A stretch of 64,000 nucleotides of DNA, from NCBI RefSeq assembly GCF_025961205.1, contig NZ_JAOQNH010000001.1, positions 644,001-708,000 of the forward strand. The letters are read 5' to 3'. A model generated the notes under the pieces. That model saw only the letters and a list, made by a program, of their open reading frames with translations, ran no database searches and was not told the origin of the DNA. The position numbers and the translations under genes are program-made. This document shows, in pieces, positions 39,288-48,129 of the stretch (position 1 is its first letter; each line of letters begins with the position of its first letter). Origin of the DNA: Azospirillum fermentarium (lineage in GTDB: Bacteria > Pseudomonadota > Alphaproteobacteria > Azospirillales > Azospirillaceae).

Positions 39288-39432
39288 GGTCCGGCACGCG
39301 CCGATGAACGGCGTCCTCATGTTTCAGCGTCGGCAACCGAACGCCTGTGCCGGACGGACCGGAACGGCGCTCATGGAAGTGGATACCATGAAGCGCCCAT
39401 TCCGGGTCAACCGCCTCGTGCAGAAGAGAGGC

Positions 39433-39849
39433 TCAGGCAGCGCCGCGGCGGGCGCGGGTGCCAAGCCCGATCTGCTTGGCCAGCGAGCTGCGCTGACGGG
39501 CGTAGTTCGGGGCGACCATGGGGTAATCGGCGGGCAGGCCCCAACGCTCCCGGTATTCTTCGGGCGTCATGTTGTAGGCCGTCTTCAGATGCCGCTTCAG
39601 CATCTTCAGCTTCTTCCCGTCTTCCAGGCAGACGATGTATTCCGGTGTCACCGACTTCTTGATGGCCACAGCCGGCTGCGGCCGTTCTTCCACCGGGGCG
39701 GGTTCGACGCCGACATTGGCGAGAGACCTGTAAACCTGCTCGATCAGCGTCGGAAGTTCGCCCAGCGCCACTGTATTGTTCGAAACATGGGCCGCCACGA
39801 TCTCCGTGGTCAGAGACAACAGGGCGTTGGAGGGAGACGCATTGCTCAT
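39433..39849 (-). CDS. MucR/Ros family zinc-finger transcriptional regulator
   Basis: A 138-residue alphaproteobacterial regulator of the MucR/Ros type, which controls exopolysaccharide, motility and cell cycle genes by binding AT-rich promoters. The DNA-binding part is at about 65-130: IVCLEDGKKLKMLKRHLKTAYNMTPEEYR, then WGLPADYPMVAPNYA. The second zinc ligand position is Asp rather than Cys (CLED), a known variation in the family. The upstream gap is AT-rich, so self-repression is plausible. It is divergent from the tusA-like gene. Confidence 0.93.
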   Translation of the reverse strand: MSNASPSNALLSLTTEIVAAHVSNNTVALGELPTLIEQVYRSLANVGVEPAPVEERPQPAVAIKKSVTPEYIVCLEDGKKLKMLKRHLKTAYNMTPEEYRERWGLPADYPMVAPNYARQRSSLAKQIGLGTRARRGAA

Positions 39850-39943
39850 GTAAGATTGCTCCAGGGAATGCCGTGGTTCTTCATATAAAGAGGTTCGGCG
39901 AAACGTGCAATATCCAATCTTTGAACGGTAAGAGGAAAAGGCG

Positions 39944-40195
39944 GTGGCAACATTCGAATCAGATTACTTCTTGGACATCACATCGCACGTATGCCCATTG
40001 ACCTTTGTCCGGGCGAAGTTGTTGATCGAGCGGATGGCGCCCGGACAGACCGCTGAAATCCGGCTGAACCCCGGTGAACCCTTGGAGAATGTGCCCCGTT
40101 CTCTGGCGGAACTGGGGCACACCATTCTGGCGGTCGTGGCCGAAGACCCCGCCGTCCCCGGCGGGGTGCATCTTGTTCGTGTACGAAAGGAATGA
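39944..40195 (+). CDS. TusA-like sulfurtransferase
   Basis: An 83-residue SirA/TusA-fold protein. The persulfide-carrying Cys is in SHVCPLTFVRAKLLIERM (about residue 17); the usual CPxP motif is CPLT here, as in many alphaproteobacterial members. TusA proteins relay sulfur for thiolation of tRNA, molybdenum cofactor or energy metabolism. The start is GTG at 39944 with GAGGAAAAGG just upstream. It is divergent from mucR and converges on rimI. Confidence 0.88.
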   Translation: MATFESDYFLDITSHVCPLTFVRAKLLIERMAPGQTAEIRLNPGEPLENVPRSLAELGHTILAVVAEDPAVPGGVHLVRVRKE

Positions 40196-40226
40196 TGCTC
40201 GCTTAAATTTATGAGTGGCCTAAGCG

Positions 40227-40715
40227 TCACGCAGCGGAGGTTATGTCCCGCCGCAGGATCAGGGCCGCCACCCGGCCTTCGGCCCGGCGGTAATACTTAG
40301 GGCGCCGGCCAACGGCGTCAAAGCCGCAGGCCTTGTATAGCGCGCGGGCCGGCATGTTGTCCTCGGCCACTTCCAGGAACAGCACGGTGGCGCCCAGCGC
40401 GGCGGCCGCCCGTTCCGCCGCCGCCACCAGCCGGCGCCCATGCCCGCCGCCGCGGGCATCGGGATGCACGCCGATGCTGAGGATCTCCCCGTCCTCCGCC
40501 GCCGCGCGGGCCAGGACGAAGCCGAGCGGCTGGGGGCCAAGCGGCTGGGGATCGCCGCCGCCGGCCACCAGCAGCAGGGCGGCGTGGCCCGGCAGGTCCA
40601 TCAGCGTGGCGACGGACTCGTCCGACCAGGGGTCGTCGGGAAAACAGGCGCGCTGCATCGCCGCCACCACCCCGGCCAGGGCGGGACCGGCCTCCACCAG
40701 CCGCACGGCGGTCAT
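40227..40715 (-). CDS. rimI: Ribosomal-protein-alanine N-acetyltransferase RimI
   Basis: A 162-residue GNAT acetyltransferase. The acetyl-CoA loop is LSIGVHPDARGGGHGRRLV (about 92-110), followed by FLEVAEDNMPARALYKACGF, the hallmark of RimI. E. coli RimI acetylates the N-terminal Ala of S18. It overlaps tsaB by 4 bases, a conserved pair in many bacteria. Confidence 0.9.
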   Translation of the reverse strand: MTAVRLVEAGPALAGVVAAMQRACFPDDPWSDESVATLMDLPGHAALLLVAGGGDPQPLGPQPLGFVLARAAAEDGEILSIGVHPDARGGGHGRRLVAAAERAAAALGATVLFLEVAEDNMPARALYKACGFDAVGRRPKYYRRAEGRVAALILRRDITSAA

Positions 40716-41422
40716 GCCGCACCCGCGGGCGGGGCCGCCCCCTTGGGCAGGGTCACGTCGGGCGCCCGCAGGTAGAGCGGCACCGGCGGCAGCCCGTCGC
40801 CGGCCACGGCACCCAGCGCCGCCACCGACGCGGCGTCGGGGATGCCGGGGGCGGCGGAAAAGACCACGCCGCCCCGCCCCTCCAGCACCGGGCGCAGGGC
40901 GGCCATGCCGTCGCCGGCCACCAGCAGCGGCCCGCCCTGCCCTGCCCAGCCGCCGTCATCCAGCCCATCCAGCCACGCCGGCACGGCGGCGGGATCCAGC
41001 AGCAGCGGCTCGCCCACCGTGTCCAGCCCGGCGCCGAAGCGCTGCAGGTACGGTTCGGTGCGGCGGGATTCCACCGCCACCAGCAGCCGCCGGCCCAGCC
41101 GTTCCTGGGGATCGAGGGCGTGTGCTATGGCGGCGAAGCTGGTCACCCCCACCACCGGCACCCCCGCGGCCAGCGCAAAGCCCCGCGCCGCCGCCAGCGC
41201 GATGCGCAGCCCGGTGAAGGCCCCCGGCCCCACCGTCACCGCCACCCGGTCCAGCCCGGCAAAGGTCACGCCGGCATCGTCCAGGACGCCCTGGACCAGC
41301 GGCACCAGGGCTTCCGCCTGACCGCGGGCCATGGGGGCGGCACGCCGCACGGTCACCCTTCCGTCGTCCCACACCGCCGCCGAGCAGCCGGAGGTGGAGG
41401 TGTCCAGCCCCAGAACCTTCAT
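40712..41422 (-). CDS. tsaB: tRNA threonylcarbamoyladenosine synthesis protein TsaB
   Basis: TsaB is the partner of TsaD in making t6A37 on ANN-decoding tRNAs. It has a degenerate actin-like fold lacking catalytic residues. VLGLDTSTSGCSAAVWDDGRV (about 3-23) and VTVGPGAFTGLRIALAAARGFALA (about 62-85) are diagnostic. The 236-residue length is normal. rimI follows with a 4-base overlap. tsaD and tsaE are not in this window. Confidence 0.94.
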   Translation of the reverse strand: MKVLGLDTSTSGCSAAVWDDGRVTVRRAAPMARGQAEALVPLVQGVLDDAGVTFAGLDRVAVTVGPGAFTGLRIALAAARGFALAAGVPVVGVTSFAAIAHALDPQERLGRRLLVAVESRRTEPYLQRFGAGLDTVGEPLLLDPAAVPAWLDGLDDGGWAGQGGPLLVAGDGMAALRPVLEGRGGVVFSAAPGIPDAASVAALGAVAGDGLPPVPLYLRAPDVTLPKGAAPPAGAA

Positions 41423-41514
41423 GCCCGGCCCCGCGGCGAAATGATTGCCGCGCCCGCCGCCCGGATTATGCTCATGCCCACGCCGTTCCCCGTTTCAACG
41501 TCTGTAGCGATACC

Positions 41515-42069
41515 ATGCTGATTCCCATCGCCCCGCCCGCCTTCGACGTCACGCTGGACATCGTGTACGCCACCGCCGCCAATCTGGCCGGGCACCCGCT
41601 CTACCGCCGTCCGGCGGCCTTTCTGCACGCCGATGCGGCGGCGGCACTGGGCCGGGCCGCAGCCCTGGCGCGGGCGGCGGGTCTGGGCTTGCGGCTCTAC
41701 GATGCCTTCCGTCCGGTGGAAGCGCAATGGATGCTGTGGCAAGCCTGTCCCGACCCCGACTACATCGCCGATCCGCGCACCGGCTCCAACCATTCCCGCG
41801 GGGTGGCGGTGGATCTGACGCTCGACGGGCCGGACGGCCGGCCGCTGGACATGGGCACCGGCTTCGACGACATGACCGCGCACTCCCACCACGGCCGCAC
41901 CGATCTGGCCCCGGCGGTGGTGCGCAACCGGGCGCTGCTGGCCGGCATCATGGCCGCGTCGGGGTTCGAGCCCTATGCCTTCGAGTGGTGGCATTATCAG
42001 TTGCCGGGGGCCGGGGCCTATCCGCTGCTGACCGACCGGGCGGCGGGCACCGCGCTGATGGGCGGGTGA
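41515..42069 (+). CDS. ddpX: D-alanyl-D-alanine dipeptidase (VanX/DdpX family)
   Basis: A 184-residue zinc dipeptidase of peptidase family M15D. The zinc motif SxHxxGxAxD is NHSRGVAVDLTL (about 93-104), the catalytic Glu-Trp-Trp-His is in FEWWHYQL (about 161-168), and the Arg of LYDAFRPVEAQ is also kept. In E. coli DdpX recycles D-Ala-D-Ala for energy, and in resistant bacteria VanX contributes to vancomycin resistance. No vanHA genes are present, so a cell-wall recycling role is more likely. Confidence 0.92.
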   Translation: MLIPIAPPAFDVTLDIVYATAANLAGHPLYRRPAAFLHADAAAALGRAAALARAAGLGLRLYDAFRPVEAQWMLWQACPDPDYIADPRTGSNHSRGVAVDLTLDGPDGRPLDMGTGFDDMTAHSHHGRTDLAPAVVRNRALLAGIMAASGFEPYAFEWWHYQLPGAGAYPLLTDRAAGTALMGG

Positions 42070-42232
42070 GCCGCCCGCCCCCCCCGTGACCCGGCCATCA
42101 CAGACCCTTGTGATATTTTTGCACCAATCTTTGGGAACCGTCGGGGCGGCAAGGGTTCATCTTGTCCGCTGCCTGCGGCTTATGCCACACACCAAGCGCG
42201 GACAATCCGCGTTTAATTCCTATCGTTGGGAC

Positions 42233-43297
42233 ATGCTGTTGCGCCGCGCCGTCACCCGCATAGCCGCCGCTCTCTGGGCGGGCGTGGTCCTCGCCACCGG
42301 CGGGGCCATGACGGTTCCGGCTGCCCGTGCCGACGGGATGGCGCCAGCATCGAGCGCCGTGGTCTTCGCCTACAACCGGTTCGGCGAGGACCAGTTGCCC
42401 AACAGCTCCATCCGCCTGGACCAGTTCGAATCCCACATCGAGGAGCTGCAGGACGGCGATTATACCGTGCTGCCGCTGCCCGAGATCCTGGACGCCATCC
42501 AGAAGAGCAAGCCCCTGCCCGACCGCGCCGTCGCCATCACCATCGACGACGCCACCAAGCAGGTTTACCGGGAGGCATGGCCGCGCCTGCGCGCCGCGGG
42601 GCTGCCCGTCACTCTGTTCATCGCCACCGATCCGCTGGACCGTGCCGCCCCGACGCACATGAGCTGGGCGGAGGTGCGGCAGATGGCCAACGCCGGGGTG
42701 ACCATCGGGCTTCTGGGCGGCACCACCATGTCGCTGCTGGGCCGCCCGCTGAACGAGGCCAGCGCCGAGATCCGCCGCGCCGCCGACCGGGTGGAGGCCG
42801 AACTGGGCCGCCGCCCGACGCTGCTGGCATGGCCGCAGGGGGAATATTCCACCGCCCTGCAGGATCTGGCCGGCACGCTGGGGTTCACGGCGGCGTTGGG
42901 GCAGCAGTCGGGCGTGGTCTACAGCGGCGCCGACGACAAGGCGCTGCCCCGCTTCGTGATGAACGAGGCGTACGGCAGCATCGACCGTTTCCGTCTGGCG
43001 GCCAACGCGCTGCCGCTGCCGGTGGACGACCTGACCCCGGACGAGCCGCTGCTGACGGTCAACCCGCCGCCCCTGGGCTTCACCGTGGTGGGGGACGTGG
43101 GTGATCTGGGCCGTGTGGCGTGCTTTGCCGCCGGCCAGGGCCGGATGAAGCTGGAACGCATCGGCGACCACCGGATCGAGGTGCGCATCGCCGAACCCTT
43201 CCCCCCCGGCCGCACGCGGGTCAACTGCACCATGCCGGTGCCCGACGGCCGCTGGCGCTGGTTCGGCGTCCAGTTCGTCGTCCCCGAAAAACCCTAA
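42233..43297 (+). CDS. Secreted polysaccharide deacetylase-like protein with altered metal site
   Basis: A 354-residue protein with a signal peptide (about 1-33) and a NodB-type deacetylase fold. The catalytic Asp pair is kept in ITIDDATKQVYREAW (Asp105, Asp106). The HxxxH metal motif normally found in TIGxHTxxH is replaced by VTIGLLGGTTMSLL, so both His appear lost. The C-terminal 90 residues form an extra beta-rich domain with two Cys. It may be a non-catalytic binding protein or use other ligands. ATG at 42233 is chosen for the signal peptide. A REP-like element begins 8 bases after the stop. Confidence 0.8.
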   Translation: MLLRRAVTRIAAALWAGVVLATGGAMTVPAARADGMAPASSAVVFAYNRFGEDQLPNSSIRLDQFESHIEELQDGDYTVLPLPEILDAIQKSKPLPDRAVAITIDDATKQVYREAWPRLRAAGLPVTLFIATDPLDRAAPTHMSWAEVRQMANAGVTIGLLGGTTMSLLGRPLNEASAEIRRAADRVEAELGRRPTLLAWPQGEYSTALQDLAGTLGFTAALGQQSGVVYSGADDKALPRFVMNEAYGSIDRFRLAANALPLPVDDLTPDEPLLTVNPPPLGFTVVGDVGDLGRVACFAAGQGRMKLERIGDHRIEVRIAEPFPPGRTRVNCTMPVPDGRWRWFGVQFVVPEKP

Positions 43298-43304
43298 ACA
43301 GGCG

Positions 43305-43366
43305 GGTTCCAAGGGCCTCGCGGCCCTTGGCCGGGATGCGCGAAGGGCGGGCCGCCCTTCGCACCG
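43305..43366 (+). repeat. REP-like double-hairpin intergenic element, copy C
   Basis: Diverged from copies A and B but with the same layout: GGTTCC start, then perfect arms 43309-43317 with 43322-43330 and arms 43340-43350 with 43352-43362. It follows the deacetylase-like gene. A GTTTAAAC palindrome comes directly after. Confidence 0.75.
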
Positions 43367-43381
43367 CGCGTTTAAACCCGT

Positions 43382-43933
43382 TTACCGAACCGCCCGCACT
43401 TCCTGCACTTCGGGGATGTAGTGGCGTAGCATGTTCTCGATCCCCGCCTTCAGCGTGGCGGTGGAGCTGGGACAGCCGGCGCAGGCCCCCTTCATGTGCA
43501 GGTACACGATCCCCTTCTCGAACCCGTGGAAGGTGATGTCGCCGCCGTCCTGGGCCACGGCGGGGCGGACCCGGGTGTCGAGCAGTTCCTTGATCTGGGT
43601 GACGATCTCGTCGTCGTCCTCGGCCGCACCCACGGCGTCGGCCTCACCGGTCAGGACCGGGCGGCCGGCGGTGAAATGCTCCATGATGACGCCTAGGATC
43701 GAGGGCTTCAGCAGGAACCAGTCGCGGGCGTCGGACTTGGTGATGGTGATGAAATCGCTGCCCAGGAACACGCCCTGGATGCCCTCGACCTCGAACAGGC
43801 GCGCGGCCAGGGGGGAGCGGGCGGCGGCATCGTCGCGGCTGGTGAAGTCGGCGGTCCCCTGCCCGAGCACCTCGCACCCCGGCAGGAACTTGAGCGTCGC
43901 CGGATTGGGCGTCTGCTCGGTCTGGATGAACAT
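43382..43933 (-). CDS. nfuA: NifU/NfuA-type iron-sulfur cluster carrier
   Basis: A 183-residue protein with an N-terminal Scaffold protein Nfu/NifU domain (FIQTEQTPNPATLKFLPG, about 2-19) and a C-terminal NifU domain carrying the cluster-binding CAGC (GACAGCPSS, about 153-161). Such carriers deliver [4Fe-4S] clusters to enzymes such as aconitase and MiaB, both encoded in this window. The gene converges on the deacetylase-like gene and is divergent from the cyclase gene. Confidence 0.94.
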   Translation of the reverse strand: MFIQTEQTPNPATLKFLPGCEVLGQGTADFTSRDDAAARSPLAARLFEVEGIQGVFLGSDFITITKSDARDWFLLKPSILGVIMEHFTAGRPVLTGEADAVGAAEDDDEIVTQIKELLDTRVRPAVAQDGGDITFHGFEKGIVYLHMKGACAGCPSSTATLKAGIENMLRHYIPEVQEVRAVR

Positions 43934-44040
43934 GATCGTTACCCTTCATCTGGCCGCTGAAATGGTGGATGGCGTGCAAGAGCACTGGCGGCACGCCGCA
44001 AACTTGGTCAGTATTTCATCCAAGATCAAGGAGGGTTTCA

Positions 44041-45276
44041 GTGGGGTCTTTCGCGGTGACGACCGGCAGCCCAGAACGCACGCGGGAACACGAGGCCGCC
44101 ATGGCCCGGCTGACCTTCATCGACTGGATCCTGAGCGATGCCCGCCTGATTCCCGGCATCCCCGGCCTGCTGGACGCCTTTGCCGAAAAGCTGCGGGCAG
44201 CGGGGGTACCCCTGATGCGCATGACCCTGGGCCTGCGCCTGCTGCACCCGCAGATCCGCTTCAAGAACTATTACTGGCGCCGTGACCAGGACGCGGTGGA
44301 GATCGTCCAGCGCGGCCACGACACCGAGAAATCGCCGGAATACCTGGCCAGCCCCATCGCCGCCATCCTGGACCAGGGGGCGGAGGCGCTGCGCTTCCGC
44401 ATCGAGAGCATCGCCCCGCCCTGGCCCTACCCCATCGTCGGCGAGCTGCACGAGCAGGGGGCCACCGATTACGTGATCATGGCGGTGACCTTCTCCAACG
44501 GGCGGCGCAACATGGCGAGCTTCGCCACCGACCGTCCGGGCGGCTTTTCCACCGCCGATCTCGCGCTGATCGACGGGGTGATGCCGGCCTTCGTCACCGT
44601 GGTGGAATCGATCACCCTGCGCTTCCTCGCCACCACCGTGCTCGACACCTACGTGGGCCGGCGCACCGGCGCCCGCATCCTGTCGGGCGAGATCCGCCGC
44701 GGGTCGGGGGCCGACATGCGCGCGGTCTTGTGGTACTGCGACCTGCGCGGCTTCACCCGTCTGGCCGACAAGCTGCCGCGCGAGGAACTCATCGCGCTTT
44801 TGAACAATTATTTCGAGGCCATGGGCGGAGCGGTGGAGACCCAGGGCGGCGAGATCCTGAAATTCATCGGCGACGCCATGCTGGCCGTCTTCCCCGTGCC
44901 CGAGGACGGCGAAAACGGCGATGCGGTGGCGGCGCTGCGCGCCCTGACCGCGGCGGAAGAAGCCCTGGCCGCCATGCACACGCTGAACGGCGAGCGCGCC
45001 GCCTGGGGCCAGCCGATCCTGCGCTGCGGGATCTCGCTGCACGTGGGCGATGTGATGTACGGCAACATCGGCGCCCCCGACCGCCTGGACTTCACGGTCA
45101 TCGGCCCGGCGGTCAACCTGCTGAGCCGGATCGAGGGACTGTGCAGCCGCCTGGACCGCCCGGTCCTCACCTCCGCCGCCTTCGCCGCCTTGTGTCCGGG
45201 ACGGCTGGGGTCGCTGGGATGGCACCCGGTGAAGGGGCTGGCCGAGCCGGTGGAGGTCTATGGGCTGGCGGGGTGA
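44041..45276 (+). CDS. Adenylate/guanylate cyclase with an N-terminal sensor-like domain
   Basis: A 411-residue soluble protein. Residues 1-200 resemble the sensor part found in some rhizobial cyclases (IRFKNYYWRRDQDAVEI). A class III cyclase domain covers about 220-400, with metal Asp in WYCDLRGFTRLADK and KFIGDAMLAVFP and the transition-state motif in TVIGPAVNLLSRIE. The catalytic set looks complete. The start is GTG at 44041 with a near-perfect AAGGAGGG 5 bases upstream. A GGDEF gene follows on the same strand. Confidence 0.88.
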   Translation: MGSFAVTTGSPERTREHEAAMARLTFIDWILSDARLIPGIPGLLDAFAEKLRAAGVPLMRMTLGLRLLHPQIRFKNYYWRRDQDAVEIVQRGHDTEKSPEYLASPIAAILDQGAEALRFRIESIAPPWPYPIVGELHEQGATDYVIMAVTFSNGRRNMASFATDRPGGFSTADLALIDGVMPAFVTVVESITLRFLATTVLDTYVGRRTGARILSGEIRRGSGADMRAVLWYCDLRGFTRLADKLPREELIALLNNYFEAMGGAVETQGGEILKFIGDAMLAVFPVPEDGENGDAVAALRALTAAEEALAAMHTLNGERAAWGQPILRCGISLHVGDVMYGNIGAPDRLDFTVIGPAVNLLSRIEGLCSRLDRPVLTSAAFAALCPGRLGSLGWHPVKGLAEPVEVYGLAG

Positions 45277-45596
45277 CCTACGAAATCACTCGGTTAACTC
45301 AACTGAAGACTGCTGAATATCGCGGGCCGGTTCGAAAGAGTTTCAAAAGATATCCCTAAAATTCAGCGCAAGAATTTTACACATCTTTGCGCGCTCATTA
45401 GCCGCGGCGGAAACGTTCGGGCCGCCTTGACTTCATATCTGTGCGAAACCGACTATGCCCGTCCCATGCGTGCAGGCAGCGGGCACCGGTTCTCCCAACG
45501 CGGGATAAACCGGAACCCGGTGCAGCCGTGGGGGAACCTGCGCCACCCCGGCGCCGGGGAGGAGGCGCCAAAGGCATTGCCGGGAGGGAGGTTCAT
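45277..45596. other. Structured leader-like region between the cyclase and GGDEF genes
   Basis: A 320-base gap. Its right half is GC-rich and hairpin-forming. CCGGTT..CCC at 45486-45496 pairs with GGG..AACCGG at 45502-45513, while the overlapping CACCGG (45484-45489) can instead pair with CCGGTG (45517-45522). GGCGCC (45550-45555) pairs with GGCGCC (45564-45569). No riboswitch family I know fits. The left half is AT-richer and may hold a promoter. Confidence 0.45.
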
Positions 45597-46781
45597 GTGT
45601 ATTCACAGATCATTAATCTTGTCCGCAGCTTCGCCGAAAGGGCTTTCCAGGCCGTGAGCGGGGATCTCTCCCTCGATCAGCTAAGGGATCTGATACACCC
45701 CCGGCACCACACCACGCTGATCCAGCGGCGGCGGGCGGTGCTGATTCATTCCCGCGTGCGCATGGTGGCGGCGGCCTTTGCCGTGCTGACGCCGCTGTGG
45801 ATCATCATCGACATCATGATCTTCGACTGGCCCCTGTGGGGCTGGCTGGCGGCCCTGCGCGTGGTCGCCTCGGCCAGTTTCGGGGCTCTGGCGTTGGGAT
45901 ACAGGATCACCGACGACATCGGGTCGGCGTGGCGGGGGCTGGCGCTGCTGCTGGCCGTACCGACCTTCTTCTTCCTGTTCTCCCACCCCGTGCTGAACGA
46001 GCGGGAGGTATCGGGGATTTCCGGCGCCATCGGGTCGGGCTACGCCTTCCTGCCCTTCGTCATGGTGGCCGGGCTCAGCGTCTTTCCCATCACGGCGGTG
46101 GAGGGGTTCCTGTTCGCCCTGCCCATGCTGGCCGCCCATCTGGGGGCGGGGATGTACGGGTCGCTGGTGTTCCCCTTCCCCCATTACCTGGGCGCCCTGT
46201 GGCTGCTGGTGCTCATCATGGTGGTGGCGACGCTGGCGGGGATGAGCCAGCTTCACTTCATGATGGCGCTGGTGGATCAGGCATCCCACGACGGGCTGAC
46301 CGGCGCCTTCGGCCGCCGCATCGGGGAAGAATTGCTGCGCATCCAGTTCTCCCACGCCCAGCGCTCCAGCCAGCCCCTGACCCTGGTTTTCGTGGATCTG
46401 GACAATTTCAAGCAGGTCAACGACCGCCACGGCCATGACGAGGGCGACCGGGTGCTGCGCGACGCGGCGGAATCCCTGCGCGCCGTGCTGCGCACCAGCG
46501 ACATTCTGATCCGCTGGGGCGGGGAAGAGTTTCTGGTGGTGCTGCCCAACACCGGCACCGACGGCGCCCTGCGGGCGGTGGAGCGGCTGCGCACCCGCGG
46601 GCTGGCCCAGCGCCCCGACGGCACGGGCCAGACGGCCAGCATCGGCGTGGCCGAATTCACCGAAGAACTCCCCCCCGATTGGGAAACCCTGGTGGAGGTG
46701 GCCGACCACCGCATGTACGTGGCCAAGCAGAGCGGCAAGGACCGCGTGGTCACCGCCGCCACCGTCACCGCCGCGGCCTGA
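45597..46781 (+). CDS. Membrane-bound diguanylate cyclase (GGDEF domain)
   Basis: A 394-residue protein with five to six membrane helices (about 55-215) and a C-terminal GGDEF domain (about 225-385) that would make cyclic di-GMP. The active site is intact: LTLVFVDLDNFKQVNDRHGHDEGD, then WGGEEFLVVLP (GGEEF). No RxxD inhibitory site is evident upstream of it. The sensor is an uncharacterised membrane domain. The start is GTG at 45597 with GGAGG 5 bases upstream; an out-of-frame ATG overlaps it. It follows a cyclase gene across a structured leader. Confidence 0.9.
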   Translation: MYSQIINLVRSFAERAFQAVSGDLSLDQLRDLIHPRHHTTLIQRRRAVLIHSRVRMVAAAFAVLTPLWIIIDIMIFDWPLWGWLAALRVVASASFGALALGYRITDDIGSAWRGLALLLAVPTFFFLFSHPVLNEREVSGISGAIGSGYAFLPFVMVAGLSVFPITAVEGFLFALPMLAAHLGAGMYGSLVFPFPHYLGALWLLVLIMVVATLAGMSQLHFMMALVDQASHDGLTGAFGRRIGEELLRIQFSHAQRSSQPLTLVFVDLDNFKQVNDRHGHDEGDRVLRDAAESLRAVLRTSDILIRWGGEEFLVVLPNTGTDGALRAVERLRTRGLAQRPDGTGQTASIGVAEFTEELPPDWETLVEVADHRMYVAKQSGKDRVVTAATVTAAA

Positions 46782-46805
46782 TCGGCCTGTTTGTCCCCGG
46801 AAAAT

Positions 46806-46828
46806 CCCTCTCCCCGGTGGGGAGAGGG
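46806..46828. repeat. CCCTCTCCCC-type hairpin repeat, copy 2
   Basis: Perfect 10-bp arms (46806-46815 and 46819-46828) around GGT, the same as the core of the copy at 33416-33440. It lies between the convergent GGDEF and rho genes. Confidence 0.8.
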
Positions 46829-46843
46829 AGGATGGAGCCTTTC

Positions 46844-46859
46844 TGTTTCCCGTGAAACA
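46844..46859. promoter_or_regulatory. Near-consensus parS site (one mismatch)
   Basis: TGTTTCCCGTGAAACA differs from the parS consensus at one central base. It lies between the convergent GGDEF and rho genes, about 7 kb left of the presumed origin. Confidence 0.55.
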
Positions 46860-46872
46860 GTTTCCCGGCGGG

Positions 46873-48129
46873 TTACTGGTTCATCGAGTCGAAGAAGTCG
46901 TTGTTGGTCTTGGTGTACTTCAGCTTGTCCACCAGGAAGTCCACGGCGTCGGTCACACCCATGGGCATCAGGATGCGGCGCAGGATCCACATCTTGGACA
47001 TGGTGGCCTTGTCCACCAGCATCTCTTCCTTGCGCGTACCCGACTTGGACACGTCGATGGCCGGGAAGGTGCGCTTGTCGGACAGCTTGCGGTCCAGCAC
47101 GATTTCCGAGTTGCCGGTGCCCTTGAACTCTTCGAAGATCACTTCGTCCATGCGGCTGCCGGTGTCGATCAGCGCGGTGGCGATGATGGTCAGCGACCCG
47201 CCCTCTTCCACGTTGCGCGCCGCACCGAAGAAGCGCTTGGGCCGCTGGAGCGCGTTGGCGTCCACACCACCCGTCAGCACCTTGCCCGAGCTGGGAACCA
47301 CCGTGTTGTACGCGCGGGCCAGACGGGTGATGGAGTCCAGCAGGATCACCACGTCACGCTTGTGCTCCACCAGCCGCTTGGCCTTTTCGATGACCATCTC
47401 GGCCACCTGCACGTGGCGCACCGCCGGTTCGTCGAAGGTGGACGAGATCACCTCGCCCTTCACCGAGCGGGCCATGTCGGTCACTTCTTCCGGCCGCTCG
47501 TCGATGAGCAGCACGATCAGATAGACCTCGGGGTGGTTGGTGGCGATGGAGTGGGCGATGTTCTGCAGCATCACGGTCTTGCCGGTGCGCGGCGGGGCGA
47601 CGATCAGCCCGCGCTGCCCCTTGCCCAGGGGGGCCACCAGATCGACGATGCGTCCGGTGAAGTTCTTCTTGGTGGGGTCTTCCACCTCCATCCGCAGGCG
47701 TTCGTCGGGATAGAGGGGGGTCAGGTTGTCGAAGTTGATGCGGTGGCGGACCTTTTCCGGCGCATCGTAGTTGATGGTGTTGACCTTGAGGAGGGCGAAG
47801 TACCGTTCCCCATCCTTTGGTGCCCGGATCTGCCCCTCCACCGTGTCGCCGGTCCGCAGGCCGAAGCGGCGAACCTGATTGGGGCTGACGTAGATGTCGT
47901 CGGGACCGGGGAGATAATTGGCCTCCGGTGAACGGAGGAAACCGAAACCATCCTGGAGGACTTCAAGAACACCGTCGCCGTAGATCGGAATATCGTTTTC
48001 GGCGAGCTGTTTCAGGATGGCGAACATCATATCCTGCTTGCGCAGGGTCGAGGCGTTTTCGATCTGCAGCTCCTCCGCGAACGCCAGAAGTTCGGCGGGG
48101 CTTTTGCATTTCAACTCTTGCAGATGCAT
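46873..48129 (-). CDS. rho: Transcription termination factor Rho
   Basis: Rho is the hexameric RNA-dependent ATPase that ends untranslated transcripts. The N-terminal helical and cold-shock RNA-binding domains (about 1-125; [23 protein letters not shown]) precede the ATPase core with Walker [12 protein letters not shown] and the Q/R-loop regions. The 418-residue length is typical. ATG at 48129 is chosen because MHLQELK is the conserved opening; the frame is open 74 codons upstream. A stable hairpin (48209-48239) sits in the leader. Confidence 0.98.
   Translation of the reverse strand: MHLQELKCKSPAELLAFAEELQIENASTLRKQDMMFAILKQLAENDIPIYGDGVLEVLQDGFGFLRSPEANYLPGPDDIYVSPNQVRRFGLRTGDTVEGQIRAPKDGERYFALLKVNTINYDAPEKVRHRINFDNLTPLYPDERLRMEVEDPTKKNFTGRIVDLVAPLGKGQRGLIVAPPRTGKTVMLQNIAHSIATNHPEVYLIVLLIDERPEEVTDMARSVKGEVISSTFDEPAVRHVQVAEMVIEKAKRLVEHKRDVVILLDSITRLARAYNTVVPSSGKVLTGGVDANALQRPKRFFGAARNVEEGGSLTIIATALIDTGSRMDEVIFEEFKGTGNSEIVLDRKLSDKRTFPAIDVSKSGTRKEEMLVDKATMSKMWILRRILMPMGVTDAVDFLVDKLKYTKTNNDFFDSMNQ

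Noticed and set aside
45480..45596. Cobalamin, glycine or c-di-GMP riboswitch upstream of the GGDEF gene
   Set aside because: Short similarities exist but the conserved core elements of each class are absent.
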